Below are positions 21,530 through 33,000 of a DNA stretch of 64,000 bases, one piece after another. The notes beneath the pieces were generated by a model, which searched no databases, was not told where the DNA came from, and saw only the letters and a list, made by a program, of their open reading frames with translations. Each line of letters starts with the position of its first letter. The stretch's first letter is position 1. The position numbers and the translations under genes were made by a program. Source of the stretch: Nitzschia sp. DOCU1 (lineage: Eukaryota > Bacillariophyta > Bacillariophyceae > Bacillariales > Bacillariaceae); contig OX595995.1 in NCBI GenBank assembly GCA_951394045.1, positions 1,922,001 to 1,986,000 on the forward strand, given 5' to 3'.

Positions 21530-22350
21530 GGTGCGGATGGCGGCGGCAGCAGGCAACGGGCAACGGGCAATGGAAAACGGAGGTCGACGTGGTGGGAAAA
21601 AGGAAAAGGGAAGAATGGAGAGCAATTATAATATGATCCCTTTCTCAAAATAATGACGGCTCTTTCTTTGCTCCTTCTCACTTTGGCTGCTTGGTGGAAA
21701 GCCGCCGCCGATTGGCAGCGGGGCGAAATTTGTAGCACATTCTTGCATCGTCCAGCATCGTGCTACTGAACTGTACCAAACAGTTTGGAAAACAAGAATC
21801 AATCTACGATCAAAGAAATGCCCCCGGACAGGGCAACTGTGTCTGGGTTCTTGGAAGCAGGTTGCTTCCAAGCAGCACAATATCGCTGTGATGGCGGGTG
21901 TTGCAGCGTGTGCAATGATGTTTGTTTGTTTGGCCATCCCTCGTTCATCCTTCCCGCCAAAAAGGACGACAACAAAACGCGGGAAATCTGCAACGAAAAA
22001 GATCGCACGTCAAATGTCACATGCCACGACTCACTCGATCAAAACGATCCAAACACGCCGTAACTATGGTACAGAGGAACACCCTCGACCGAAATGCTAC
22101 TATTTCTAACCTACTGGCAGTAGAGAACAATACATGCAGAAATTGCATTGACTCATTTCCATTTTTGTAACAACGCAAGTAGTAGGTTTTTTGGGAGTAG
22201 ACTATGAACTATGGTCAGGGGAGAGGAAGCTGCAGGCCTGACGCCATCGATCAAACACCCACGGCGCCAAATATGTAGAATGAAAGATACAAAAACCAAT
22301 GGCCTAGATTACCCCATGTAGCCCTGTTGGGGCTTTAAAATGATTCATTC
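21530..22350. other. Intergenic and promoter region
   Basis: It contains the 5' region of the LRR gene and the 3' end of the coiled-coil gene. Overlapping short open frames on both strands show no family resemblance, and no repeat was seen. Confidence 0.4.
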
Positions 22351-23324
22351 TCAGAGCTTCTGGGACTCGCGGAAAAGATTCTGCTCGAGTGGAATGTCTT
22401 CTCGGAGCAAATTTTTAATGATTTCCATAATGGCTGTAGGTTTATAGCGAAGAGAAAGAACGATCAGGCACTATCACTAATCGATGTCCCACCCAACGTC
22501 ATTTTTCGTCATGCGTTAAATGTGTCAATGTAACGTACCGTCCAAGGAGCGTCCATTTTGAATCAAAGCTTTCCGAACTCCCTCATTATCAACATCAATC
22601 CCATGTATCTTCTCTAGTCGAGCAATGGCATCATCAATCTCTTTGTCACTCAACACCATATCCGCATCTTGGTCGCATGCCAGGGCAATATCAATCAGAT
22701 TGTTGAGGACGTCCCCTTGAAGATTTTGTTGCATCTTTTCGTAGATCTTCTTTGTTTCATTCAGTTGGCGTTCTAAATCGTCCAAGGAAGCGCCTTGAAC
22801 GCTAGCAATCGTATCCAACTTTTCTTTTTGCAGTTTGAGACTTAACCAAGAAGCAAAGCAAAAAGGGAAAAGATCCCTTCAAGGTGAGACATGATAACTA
22901 TATGCTGCCGCATCCTTGACCGCACTAGATTCGTTTCTTTGACTCACTTTTGAACCGACTTTGTCAAATCCTGCACTTGTACATTTAATTTTTCATTTTC
23001 TCCTTTGAGTTCTGTCACTTCTTCTTCGATTCGTTGATTGGTTTCCGCCAGGGCTTGAACGTGCGTAATCTTTTGTTGTTGAATGGCCACGTAGGGTGCG
23101 ACGACACATCCAATCGTTCCGCTTACCAGCACAACAGGATCCGGAGAAATCATCATTCCTGCCGCACTCGAAGCGAAACTAATCGCACTAATACCCGCGA
23201 CGGCCTTTTCACGGCGAGTCCAGTCTTCAATTTCCTCGAGAGGCTTCTCGTCGTTGTTTGGGGAGAATATCAAGGGCGTTTGTTCGCCTAATTCTGGATC
23301 GAGGGACGACGGAGTATTGGACAT
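22351..23324 (-). CDS. Coiled-coil protein with a degenerate EF-hand-like loop, three exons
   Basis: Exons 23324-22948, 22840-22539 and 22433-22351 splice in frame (introns 107 and 105 bp, phases 2 and 1) to a 253-residue protein; the last exon encodes a short tail ending LFRESQKL. Two weakly hydrophobic stretches lie at about residues 44-80 (VAGISAISFASSAAGMM and DPVVLVSGTIGCVVAPYVA), so it may be membrane-associated. A coiled coil spans about 82-165. Residues around DQDADMVLSDKEID look like a calcium-binding EF-hand loop with the usual Dx[DN]xD spacing. I know of no characterised homologue. Calcium binding is an inference from that single loop. Confidence 0.65.
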
Positions 23325-23604
23325 GGTGAAGTTTAGTTTTCACTCTTCTATCAATGACTAGAAGAGAGTGCGAGATTAAAATGATGGAAGGGAAGGTTCG
23401 AGGCGTGTGGAGGGTAAAGGCGGAATGACAATAGCATCAACGGGTCATCCTCTTCTCATCATCATCGTCGACACACACACTCTCCCCGCATCGTTTTTTC
23501 GATCCGTCCGCGAAAGATCCAAACCAGCTTGAGGTCGAACCAGTCGTGTTAGAGTTAACTCACGACTCATGAGTCACGAACTGTAGATTTCCAAAACCCG
23601 CAAA

Positions 23605-25105
23605 GAATACGGCGAGTGTCGAACCACGTAGGTAGCTCTTTGATAGCTTATGACAGAAATGTCCCATTTCTGTCCAAAATCAGTGGTTTTTGACTGAATT
23701 CGCGTCCTCATCGTGTCCTACTTTGATAGCTCGTTTAAGGACGCTTTGATAGCTCGTTTAACACTAGGACACAAAAGATTAAAATTTGACATTCAATTTA
23801 CCAATTTGAAACTTCTTTTTGTGTATTCTTGATATCTTGGGAGCGTGCATGCTCCCTCCTATTCCAGAAGAAGCTTGCGATAACACCTAAAGCTCACGAT
23901 AGTAGTACCAATAGTAGTCCCTTCTCAGTTCTTGGTTAACCAGCCTCGTTGCTTGATAGCTCTCAATCATGATAGCAGGGAAGAACGGCGACGATTGACT
24001 ACATGCGACACCAAACAAGTGACAAGTCACACGACCAGACTTTCTAGTTCAAGTGGACTAGCAAAATCTACTATAGTGCAATCCCCTATTTCAAATCAGC
24101 AGAATCATCCTTCTTTTATTCCCATTAATCATGATTCAAAGTTGATTGTTGGATTCATTGCATCATGTCAAAAGAACAAAACTATGGGTTCAACGAACCA
24201 GTGGTAGTGGGGCAGCAGCGACTTCGTAGAGGTAGCAGCAAGTAATGAAGTGTATTGTAGTGTAGTAGTTGTAGTGGCCATGGCAGGTTGTAGACGAATT
24301 CACAGCGATTCAAAGTTGATTGTAGTGTTTGACCCTTGAACAAAATGATCGACGAGATGAAGGAAACAATAGCAGCGCGGCGACGGTTTCGTAGAGGTAG
24401 CCATGAATAATAAAGTGTATTGTAGTGTAGTAGTGGCAGTGGCAGCGGCAGGTTGTAGATGAATCCACAGCGATCCAAAGTTGATTGTAGCGTCCATTGG
24501 TATGGAAACAAAACGACAAGTTGAAAGTGGCGGCGGCGATGGCAGCTTCGTTTTGGGAGTAGATTGGCAGCGAAGGCCACAACAGGCGAATCGTAGATAT
24601 GCTGGGTGGTGAGCAGATTGTCAGGTTTACATGACGATGTTAGTGAAATGCATGAATCAAAATACCTTGGTCCGCGATGGAATGCACTTACCTTCGTAAT
24701 ATTGAAGTAGTAATTGAATAATAACTAGCAATCGAATAATACTTCTGCTGGAACGACTGTATAGTTCCAATCAAGGAGTTTATACACATGCGGTGGTAGG
24801 AGTACAGCTGCAGTACTCGAGAATTACTCGCCTATGAAAGTTTGACAGTGAAAGAATGGATTTTGTGTTGCGCCATTGTCGCCGCTCGTCCAATTCAACG
24901 ACAAATTTCGACCAATGCGACTTAATGGCGAGCGGCTTGCGCGCCGCGCAAGCCGGCAAAAGAGTGGTCCCCGCGGTAAATCTCATTCCTTGCTACGACC
25001 AAAACAGCGATTATTGCTTTCAAAATGTTCTTCGAACCTTTTCTCTTCTTTTTCCTTTCTTTCCCTTTATAAAAATTTCGCTACCTACGTAGCTGGACAT
25101 AGGCC
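23605..25105. repeat. 1,501-bp tandem unit, copy 1
   Basis: This unit is followed directly by a second copy at 25106-26606; I see no difference between them by eye. Near each unit's ends lies an 11-bp inverted repeat (ACGTAGGTAGC at 23626-23636 and its complement at 25080-25090). Inside, a degenerate stretch of roughly 125 bp (around 24206-24330) recurs around 24378-24500, rich in GTAGTGTAGTAG and TTGATTGTAG. Open frames up to 132 codons exist but look like by-products of this repetition. No transposase or LTR signature was found. Confidence 0.85.
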
Positions 25106-26606
25106 GAATACGGCGAGTGTCGAACCACGTAGGTAGCTCTTTGATAGCTTATGACAGAAATGTCCCATTTCTGTCCAAAATCAGTGGTTTTTGACTGAAT
25201 TCGCGTCCTCATCGTGTCCTACTTTGATAGCTCGTTTAAGGACGCTTTGATAGCTCGTTTAACACTAGGACACAAAAGATTAAAATTTGACATTCAATTT
25301 ACCAATTTGAAACTTCTTTTTGTGTATTCTTGATATCTTGGGAGCGTGCATGCTCCCTCCTATTCCAGAAGAAGCTTGCGATAACACCTAAAGCTCACGA
25401 TAGTAGTACCAATAGTAGTCCCTTCTCAGTTCTTGGTTAACCAGCCTCGTTGCTTGATAGCTCTCAATCATGATAGCAGGGAAGAACGGCGACGATTGAC
25501 TACATGCGACACCAAACAAGTGACAAGTCACACGACCAGACTTTCTAGTTCAAGTGGACTAGCAAAATCTACTATAGTGCAATCCCCTATTTCAAATCAG
25601 CAGAATCATCCTTCTTTTATTCCCATTAATCATGATTCAAAGTTGATTGTTGGATTCATTGCATCATGTCAAAAGAACAAAACTATGGGTTCAACGAACC
25701 AGTGGTAGTGGGGCAGCAGCGACTTCGTAGAGGTAGCAGCAAGTAATGAAGTGTATTGTAGTGTAGTAGTTGTAGTGGCCATGGCAGGTTGTAGACGAAT
25801 TCACAGCGATTCAAAGTTGATTGTAGTGTTTGACCCTTGAACAAAATGATCGACGAGATGAAGGAAACAATAGCAGCGCGGCGACGGTTTCGTAGAGGTA
25901 GCCATGAATAATAAAGTGTATTGTAGTGTAGTAGTGGCAGTGGCAGCGGCAGGTTGTAGATGAATCCACAGCGATCCAAAGTTGATTGTAGCGTCCATTG
26001 GTATGGAAACAAAACGACAAGTTGAAAGTGGCGGCGGCGATGGCAGCTTCGTTTTGGGAGTAGATTGGCAGCGAAGGCCACAACAGGCGAATCGTAGATA
26101 TGCTGGGTGGTGAGCAGATTGTCAGGTTTACATGACGATGTTAGTGAAATGCATGAATCAAAATACCTTGGTCCGCGATGGAATGCACTTACCTTCGTAA
26201 TATTGAAGTAGTAATTGAATAATAACTAGCAATCGAATAATACTTCTGCTGGAACGACTGTATAGTTCCAATCAAGGAGTTTATACACATGCGGTGGTAG
26301 GAGTACAGCTGCAGTACTCGAGAATTACTCGCCTATGAAAGTTTGACAGTGAAAGAATGGATTTTGTGTTGCGCCATTGTCGCCGCTCGTCCAATTCAAC
26401 GACAAATTTCGACCAATGCGACTTAATGGCGAGCGGCTTGCGCGCCGCGCAAGCCGGCAAAAGAGTGGTCCCCGCGGTAAATCTCATTCCTTGCTACGAC
26501 CAAAACAGCGATTATTGCTTTCAAAATGTTCTTCGAACCTTTTCTCTTCTTTTTCCTTTCTTTCCCTTTATAAAAATTTCGCTACCTACGTAGCTGGACA
26601 TAGGCC
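25106..26606. repeat. 1,501-bp tandem unit, copy 2
   Basis: Second head-to-tail copy of the unit at 23605-25105. Its inverted-repeat boundaries are at 25127-25137 and 26581-26591. Apparent identity over the full length points to very recent duplication, to gene conversion, or to an assembly artefact. Confidence 0.85.
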
Positions 26607-26649
26607 AAAAAATCGGGACCCATTCGGTGCTGGTACCGTCTTTTGGCTT

Positions 26650-26775
26650 TTAGGAACCAATCATATCACTTGAAACCGCGCGGATTGAATTGTGCGCGAT
26701 TGACCAATCATGTCACAGGGTAAAAGCCAAAAGACTGCGCGAATTTAGCGCGATCGACCAATCATATCACAGAAT
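26650..26775 (+). promoter_or_regulatory. Three repeats centred on CCAATCATRTCAC
   Basis: CCAATCATATCAC at 26657, CCAATCATGTCAC at 26704 and CCAATCATATCAC at 26758 lie about 50 bp apart on the same strand. The last two share an extended GCGCGAT(T/C)GA lead-in. They look like repeated CCAAT boxes, but no gene starts close by on the right because the E2 transposon begins at 26982. Confidence 0.35.
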
Positions 26776-26866
26776 AGCGCGTACAAGCTCATAACCTGAA
26801 GGGCACCAAATCGATCGACTAAACAAACATAGATCCTTTGTTGTTACTACTGGGTGAAATCAACAT

Positions 26867-26981
26867 GAATGCGAAAATGCAAGAATGCAAGAATCGGACA
26901 ACTACAACCAACACAACAAACATGAGAATGCGAGAATGCGTCAATGACAAAGAACATGACAAACACGAGAATGCAAGAATC
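26867..26981 (+). repeat. Host minisatellite, left part, ending in the TC target duplication of E2
   Basis: Degenerate units of about 45 bp containing GAGAATGC(A/G)AGAATC and ACAAACA(C/T)GAGAATG. The array resumes at 51141 in the same orientation and register, which defines the E2 insertion point. The final TC (26980-26981) matches the TC at 51141-51142. Confidence 0.75.
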
Positions 26982-27862
26982 CATCTAGACCCCGATAAAT
27001 GACTACAACTGAGTCCTCTTGGAAATGGGCAGCGTCAGAGCTGTACTCAATTAGCCCACCATATATCTCTAAGTAAGTTCAAACCTCGTACTAATTTCAA
27101 CCAAGCTGACCCTGCCCATCCTATACTAAACTTACTTAATTCAAACAAGGTCTTATTTCGTCCAGTACACACTCGGTATTTAGCCCATTTGGCTCTGGGC
27201 TTAGTCCAACCGACTCCCAATTTAGCTCCTCTCTTCTCATATTAGACCACCAACTTACACCACCATGACATTTCAATACTTGTGCACCGTCCAACTGGGC
27301 ATGGGCACACTCCCACCAATCTCATTCTTAACTAAGGCTGGCCCAGGTGTAGTCTACCCCCCACTAATCTCTCCAGGCCCACCACACAGCCCACCTTGTC
27401 CCAGCTACCCTCCTATTTTGATCCACTGATACCACAGACCATGCTCCTACTGAGAAAACACACTGGACTAAAACCACTGGAATTAATACTAACTGCAACT
27501 CATACCAAACTAACACAATGATCTGGCTACTTGCTCTTACATCCACGAACTACCTTAGATTTCCTCCACTTGACCAACATCATCAGGATCACCATACAGC
27601 AACGAAAGATCAATGTCGAACTCCCTAATTGCATCCTCCTTCTTCCCAATCATCTTTCTTGCCAACTTGCGATAAGCTAGCTCGAAAATGAAATGCTTCA
27701 TCAGGAAAGGGAAAATATGGGGGTACCCATAAGTACCCCCCATTTTTTCCTTACATATGGTCATTTTCCCCCATATCCACAGCAATTTTTCCCCTCACTA
27801 AAGGCGCCCTCCCCCCCAAGTAAGTAGGATCCCATTCACTAACCCTCTCACCCCATTGACAA

Positions 27863-28459
27863 ATGCACACTTTGGCAATCACCAACGGAACCCCTCCATT
27901 CAGACCTCCCCAATTGCCATTTCCCATTCAGCCGACAACCAACATGGAAGCAACCCCCCATTGCCAACACGTAACACTCTCTTTTCAACATTTTCAATCC
28001 ACCGTTTCCGACCCCCACCCCCCTCCCTCTACAACTTTTCCGTTACGGACACCAAATCGTAATGACATTCGACCCGCAGCACCAACGCCCAAAAATCGAA
28101 TGACACCCCCCTCCAACATGCCGAAATCCTCATTATCACAGCGATCCTCCATCAACATGAAGAATAAAAAGCGGAGTTCCACTGGGTCACCCCCACCTAT
28201 CCCCCAGCTACGCCCCATCAATCTTTGCGAACCACGGCGAGCTGATTGTCGTATGAAAGTTCACTGCGACTGTGACATATGCTGGCGGGAAGTACGCAAA
28301 CTACCACCCAAGCCAACAGAGGATGAAGTCAAAGCCAGAGAACTGCTCCAGATCACCGAACGTCTCAACAAGAAGGCCAAGAGAGACGCCAAACGGGGGG
28401 TCAAGAAGGGCACCCAATCTTCAATCCTTTCCTTTTTTGTTTCACTAAACAAAACCTGA
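27863..28459 (+). CDS. E1 small protein with Cys cluster and C-terminal PIP box
   Basis: 198 residues, starting at an ATG 132 bp inside the inverted repeat. The first 110 residues are low-complexity and rich in Pro, Thr and Ser. A cysteine cluster follows (C122, C129, C135, C137, C140; ADCRMKVHCDCDICW), which could bind zinc. A basic helix (about 165-183) leads to QSSILSFF at residues 185-192, seven residues before the stop region; this fits the PCNA-interacting consensus Q-x-x-(I/L/M)-x-x-(F/Y)-(F/Y) exactly. Such a tail would dock the protein on the replication clamp. It has no counterpart in E2. I recognise no family beyond the motif, and the N-terminal part may be shorter if a later ATG is used. 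Confidence 0.55.
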   Translation: MHTLAITNGTPPFRPPQLPFPIQPTTNMEATPHCQHVTLSFQHFQSTVSDPHPPPSTTFPLRTPNRNDIRPAAPTPKNRMTPPSNMPKSSLSQRSSINMKNKKRSSTGSPPPIPQLRPINLCEPRRADCRMKVHCDCDICWREVRKLPPKPTEDEVKARELLQITERLNKKAKRDAKRGVKKGTQSSILSFFVSLNKT

Positions 28460-28500
28460 TAATTCCAATAGGCAAATTTACCTCATTAATTGAAAATTTA

Positions 28501-29391
28501 TTATTTACTATTATCAGTATATCTTAATCTCTCATCGCCGTGAAAAAGTATTACCAGGCGTTTAGCCGGAAACTCGGTGCCTTCCCAGGCTGCTGTCCCA
28601 TGTTCCAATTCAACTGCATCAAGCAGAAGAACCGACCCTACATCCACGGAACACTCCCTTTCCTTTGTCTCGTTTCCTCTCTTTCCTTTCGGTGGCTTCA
28701 ACTTTATCGATGCACAGCTTTTTCCACTGTCGTACACCATTGGTATCCAAAATACCAAAGGGTATTTGCCACCCGGCCCCGGCTCCTTTGCCTCGTACTC
28801 CTCCACGTCCCTGTGGAGAGCTCCAGCACTTTTATTCCACGGAGTTGAATGGACTATGGTGACATCCACGAAGCGTTTGTCTTTCCATCCCATACCAGCC
28901 AACAATCCTTCACAGAAAGCACCCAAGACCGGACAATCCTGATCCAACTTTTCCGCAAGTGCTCCCTCAAACAACAAACATGTATTGATCCTGCTGTCAA
29001 ATTTGAAACAAGCTTGAGCCGGCTTTCGCCTCAACAACTCCATGCTCAATTTCTCCATAAAAACAAGGTCTAACACATTGCGAAGATGGATGTACCTCCG
29101 CACACTCCACTCCTCCTCCCAATCACTCCATTTCCGATATTTTTTGCTCTTGCCCGTCCCCACCGTCAAGGTACATCGTGTCTTTCGCCGAAACTTCAAC
29201 GTTGACGCTAGATAATTGCCTGCTAAATAAGCCATCTCTCTTGCCGCCTTTTCCTTTTCTTCGAAACTTTTCGACTCGCTCATCGTCTTTACTCTCTTTC
29301 CATTTTCACGTCTCCATCGGACACGCCGACTCTTATCCGTGATTGACGACAACTCCACGAACTCCACCACGTCCTTCCGTGCAAACGGCAT
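28501..29391 (-). CDS. E1 2-oxoglutarate/Fe(II) dioxygenase-like protein
   Basis: 296 residues from ATG, single exon. The C-terminal half shows the double-stranded beta-helix pattern of 2OG-Fe(II) oxygenases: GALHRDVEEY (H193-x-D195) for iron, the strand YPLVFWIPMVYDSG, then VDVGSVLLLDAVELEHGTAAW with H264 as third iron ligand, and FPAKRLVILFHG with R278 14 residues on as the 2-oxoglutarate carboxylate ligand. The N-terminal 120 residues are basic and helical, possibly DNA-binding. TET/JBP and AlkB-like oxygenases in this superfamily modify nucleic-acid bases, and fungal KDZ transposons are known to carry TET/JBP genes. A base-modifying role here is inference. The gene shares a divergent promoter containing the 117-bp array with the partner gene, and E2 has no counterpart. 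Confidence 0.6.
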   Translation of the reverse strand: MPFARKDVVEFVELSSITDKSRRVRWRRENGKRVKTMSESKSFEEKEKAAREMAYLAGNYLASTLKFRRKTRCTLTVGTGKSKKYRKWSDWEEEWSVRRYIHLRNVLDLVFMEKLSMELLRRKPAQACFKFDSRINTCLLFEGALAEKLDQDCPVLGAFCEGLLAGMGWKDKRFVDVTIVHSTPWNKSAGALHRDVEEYEAKEPGPGGKYPLVFWIPMVYDSGKSCASIKLKPPKGKRGNETKERECSVDVGSVLLLDAVELEHGTAAWEGTEFPAKRLVILFHGDERLRYTDNSK

Positions 29392-29499
29392 TATGTCACA
29401 AACTCAAACTCTCCAAAGCTCGACGGGTATTTCTCTGAATTTTTGTTGCCGCAATACCCATGTGCTCCTTTCCCTCTCCGTGTCTTTGCAAGCACACCA

Positions 29500-29910
29500 C
29501 CACTGTACCCTCCATTGCGTCTTTTTAACCGAAAAACGGCTCAATCTGAAGAAAATCAGGCCGGCACAGCCACGCCGACCCTAACAGTCAATCCAGTCCA
29601 ATCCCCTGCAATTTCACCACTGTACCCTCCATTGCGTCTTTTTAACCGAAAAACGGCTCAATCTGAAGAAAATCACGCCGGCACCACCACACCGACCCTA
29701 ACAGTCAATCCAGTCCAATCCCCTGCAATTTCACCACTGTACCCTCCATTGCGTCTTTTTAACCGAAAAACGGCTCAATCTGAAGAAAATCACGCCGGCA
29801 CAGCCACGCCGACCCTAACAGTCAATTCAGTCAAATCCCCTGCAATTTCACCACTGTACCCTCCATTGCGTCTTTTTAACTGAAAAACGGCTCAATCTGA
29901 AAAAATTCCA
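29500..29910 (+). repeat. 117-bp tandem array, left copy (about 3.5 units)
   Basis: Units start at 29500, 29617, 29734 and 29851, exactly 117 bp apart. Each contains CTGTACCCTCCATTGCGTC, a short CCGAAAAACGG palindrome and GGCTCAATCTGAA. The array lies between the divergent starts of the dioxygenase-like gene (29391) and the partner gene. The same unit in inverted orientation makes the right array at 38518-39350. Confidence 0.9.
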
Positions 29911-30080
29911 TCAGCCAGTCATCCGTTGGGTGCTTGCTCCAAAAGCTGCTTCACACCCCGCCCCCACCCTGATGTTGTTGTTGTTTCCTCCATTCGTTCT
30001 TTTTCATCTGGCCGGGCCCGTAAAATTCTTGTTGTTTCCTTCATTCGTTCTTTTTCATCTGGCCGGGCCCGTAAAATCTC

Positions 30081-33000
30081 ATGCAATCCGGGAAGCCATT
30101 CACAACCACCCGCAACAAACTCCTCTTCCCCTGCCCCTTCCAAGGACCAAATTTTGTCTCATTGCAGTCGCCCCTCTACTTTTCGATTTGCGCCTTTTCC
30201 TGGCCTGACGTTGAGATATGCAAGGTCCTCACTCATTTACTCAACGTTGGTATTTTAACCCGTCTCTGCCAACACTCCGTTGCATCGGTCAAAGGTGGAT
30301 TATTGTTTGATGTTGGAGTATCCGACACTATTCACCCTGAGGCGGTCAAAACCATTCCCGATCCCAATTGGTTCCCCTTATTCTGGTGTCACTACGTCCA
30401 TCAATTGCACGAGGCAGAGTACAAGCTGACCTCCACATACCAACGCCATAAAGAAAAACAAAGGGAAAGGTATTATGAAAGCCATGTCGGAAAAAAAGGG
30501 AACAGTATTCAGGGGGCACAGAGCAGTCTGGGCCAGCGGCGAGGAAGGGGAAGTTCGAGACTGAGACCGGAACTGACTTCATCTCAACCTTTCTGCCCTC
30601 TGGATCTCCATGTGCTTCGCCTGCAGCAACGTCCCCCCCCCTTGTAACACCGCCTTCGACTCTACCTCCTGTCCTCTACATCGACCGGCCACATGTGCGA
30701 CCCTCTTCCCTTTCCGACCTGCTTCAATCTGTTGACAGTGAATTTAACAACACAACAACTTACTCCTCAGACCCACATGCCGGTCATGACGGGAACAAGG
30801 ATGATGACAGCAGCCTCAACACAGCATGTGTTCTGGACGAATTTGGGGGAGACATCGGTGCCGACGAACAAGGGAAGGCAGCACCGCCGCCAGTGTATCT
30901 ACCAACCTTTGCCTCACTGTTCGATTCGGGTAACAATGAACTTCACAAAGACGGGGACAGCTGTGTAGACATTGGTGGTGCTCAGGAGGAACTCCAGGAA
31001 CAAGAGGATGTGGAACGCGCCCCAGGGCAAGCCGACGACATAGGCGAGATCGACTACGAGTTCCTCGAAATAGCGGACATCGAGTTCAACAGCGACGGCG
31101 AAGACTACGGCATTAGCATCGACAACGGTGGTGCTCGCGACGAGGACATGGACAAGGAAGGTGTTCCTGGGGAAGGCGACTGCAGCGACGGCGAAGACTA
31201 CGGCATTAGCATCGACAACGGCGGTGCTCGCGACGACGACATGGGAGGTTCAATCCACTTGCCGGCAACGCCACATGTCTTTTCGGGTCTGATGCAAAGC
31301 GGATTGGTCAAAGAGGGTGGCTGTCTTGTCCGGTTTCTTACACCAGACTTGGTGGCTGCGGAAAATATCTTGGCAATCGTTGGAGAGGCCTATGTCACAA
31401 AAGAAAACTTGGGAAAGCACCCTCCCAGTGCCTACTACCTGCAGCCTCACTACGGATTGTCGTACGAGCAATGTCGGAACATCTGTGGCGGATTGGCGGA
31501 TATCCTTGCTTTCCATCCCGGGAACTATAGGCGAGATCCAGATCAAGAGGAGCCCAGGGTTGTCGCGTTGGTGATCAAGCGACGAGTACCAGAGAAGCGT
31601 CTTCCGGGGCTCCGTCCAAGGCAGTGGGTCCGACTTACGCAGGATAATTTCGAGGAAGAAAGTCTGCAGGAGACCAAAGAGAAGGAGGACGATGAATGGC
31701 TCGAGGGAGTTGACGGAAGTGGGTTGCCTCAGAGACGTGTGTCCAACCTCGCCCGCAAGAAAGCCTTGAGCCGACAAGTTTTCTTGAAGCTAATGAGCCT
31801 CGACCCAGTGGGTCCCTGCGCCGACAATTGGACCCACACTGTCATCATTTTTCCGCGTGAAATCTCGCCTCAACTTTCAAGCCAGTCGGTTTATTCCAAG
31901 CTGTGTTTGCACCAGCCTTCGTCCATGAAGTTGTTTTTCCGAGAAGAAATGGTTGCCGTGCAGAAGGGGGAATGTCAGCTGGTGATGAGCTTTGGACTGC
32001 GGGTTGCCCCACACGGTGTTCTTGGCAGGGAAGGTCTTCGTGCCTTGGCCCGAAAAATCCAGTTCGAGATTAAGTATCTTTCGAATGACGTCGATCATCG
32101 GTATGAGCCGGCGCTCCCCTACCAACCAGTCGTGGTCAACACAACCAAAGGGGCCGCTGGGTATGACCGTTCTTTGTCCCTTATGAAAATTGGCTTTCCC
32201 GAGGAATGTTTCGGCCTCGACCTGCTGACAACCTTCCGCCGAATTTGCGAGATGGGTTATGAAAAAGGGTTCCTTGACCTCATTGTTGAATATGGAACAA
32301 AGGACAGTCGTGGGGCCTTCGTCACCTGCCACATGGGCCCTGCCGTGCAAGATGCCAATGGATGGATACGCAACAATGATGTTTCAGTGGCGATTCCTGG
32401 GTTGTACACATCAACCGCCCAGGCACCGAGCGACTTCCGTGAGTGGAAAAGGCTTTTGAACCTCGTGTTGACTGATGGCATGATCCGTCGAATGCTAAGT
32501 GGGAGTGACCGTGAGTTGCAGGGGAAATTGACGGAAGAGGAGAAACAGGTTGCTGGCGAGTTTTTCTACAACCACTTGATGCTGGATCCAACAACTTTGG
32601 ATGAATTTATATTCTCTCCTGGTATGACCGACGGCATTGGGGATTCCGGTGTGCATTTAGACACCATGAATGCAGTGGAGACTCTCCACGACCACAACAA
32701 CTGGGGGATCTACTATCACGAGGACCTCCGCCATTGTTTAACCGAGGAATCCCTCAAAAAACTACAGGCCATTAAGATGACCACCACAAACAAGTTTTCA
32801 ATTCACTTGTCTTACGGCCGGTTCATCATCATGAGCCAGGCCCGCAAGTTGATGAACAAGGATGCCGACGCCTACACGCTGGCCATGATGGAAGCTGCTG
32901 ATCAAGAACACGAGTTGTCGTTGGGGTGGCTGGGAACAGCCAGGCATGAACGTTTCCTTCGGTTCTTGAAGGACCAAGACAACAGCTACGAATTCAAGAC

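Noticed and set aside
23932..26083. Identical pairs of 60-132-codon open frames in the tandem duplication
   Set aside because: They repeat because the DNA unit repeats, overlap on both strands and are made of low-complexity inner repeats. No domain or start context supports them.
23605..26606. The 1,501-bp pair as the two LTRs of a retrotransposon
   Set aside because: The units abut with no internal domain, do not start TG and end CA, and carry no primer-binding or polypurine tract that I can see.
27555..27785. A separate small 76-residue gene
   Set aside because: Only 27,698-27,555 is coding; the rest is E1 terminus. It is the C-terminal piece of the split E2 gene.
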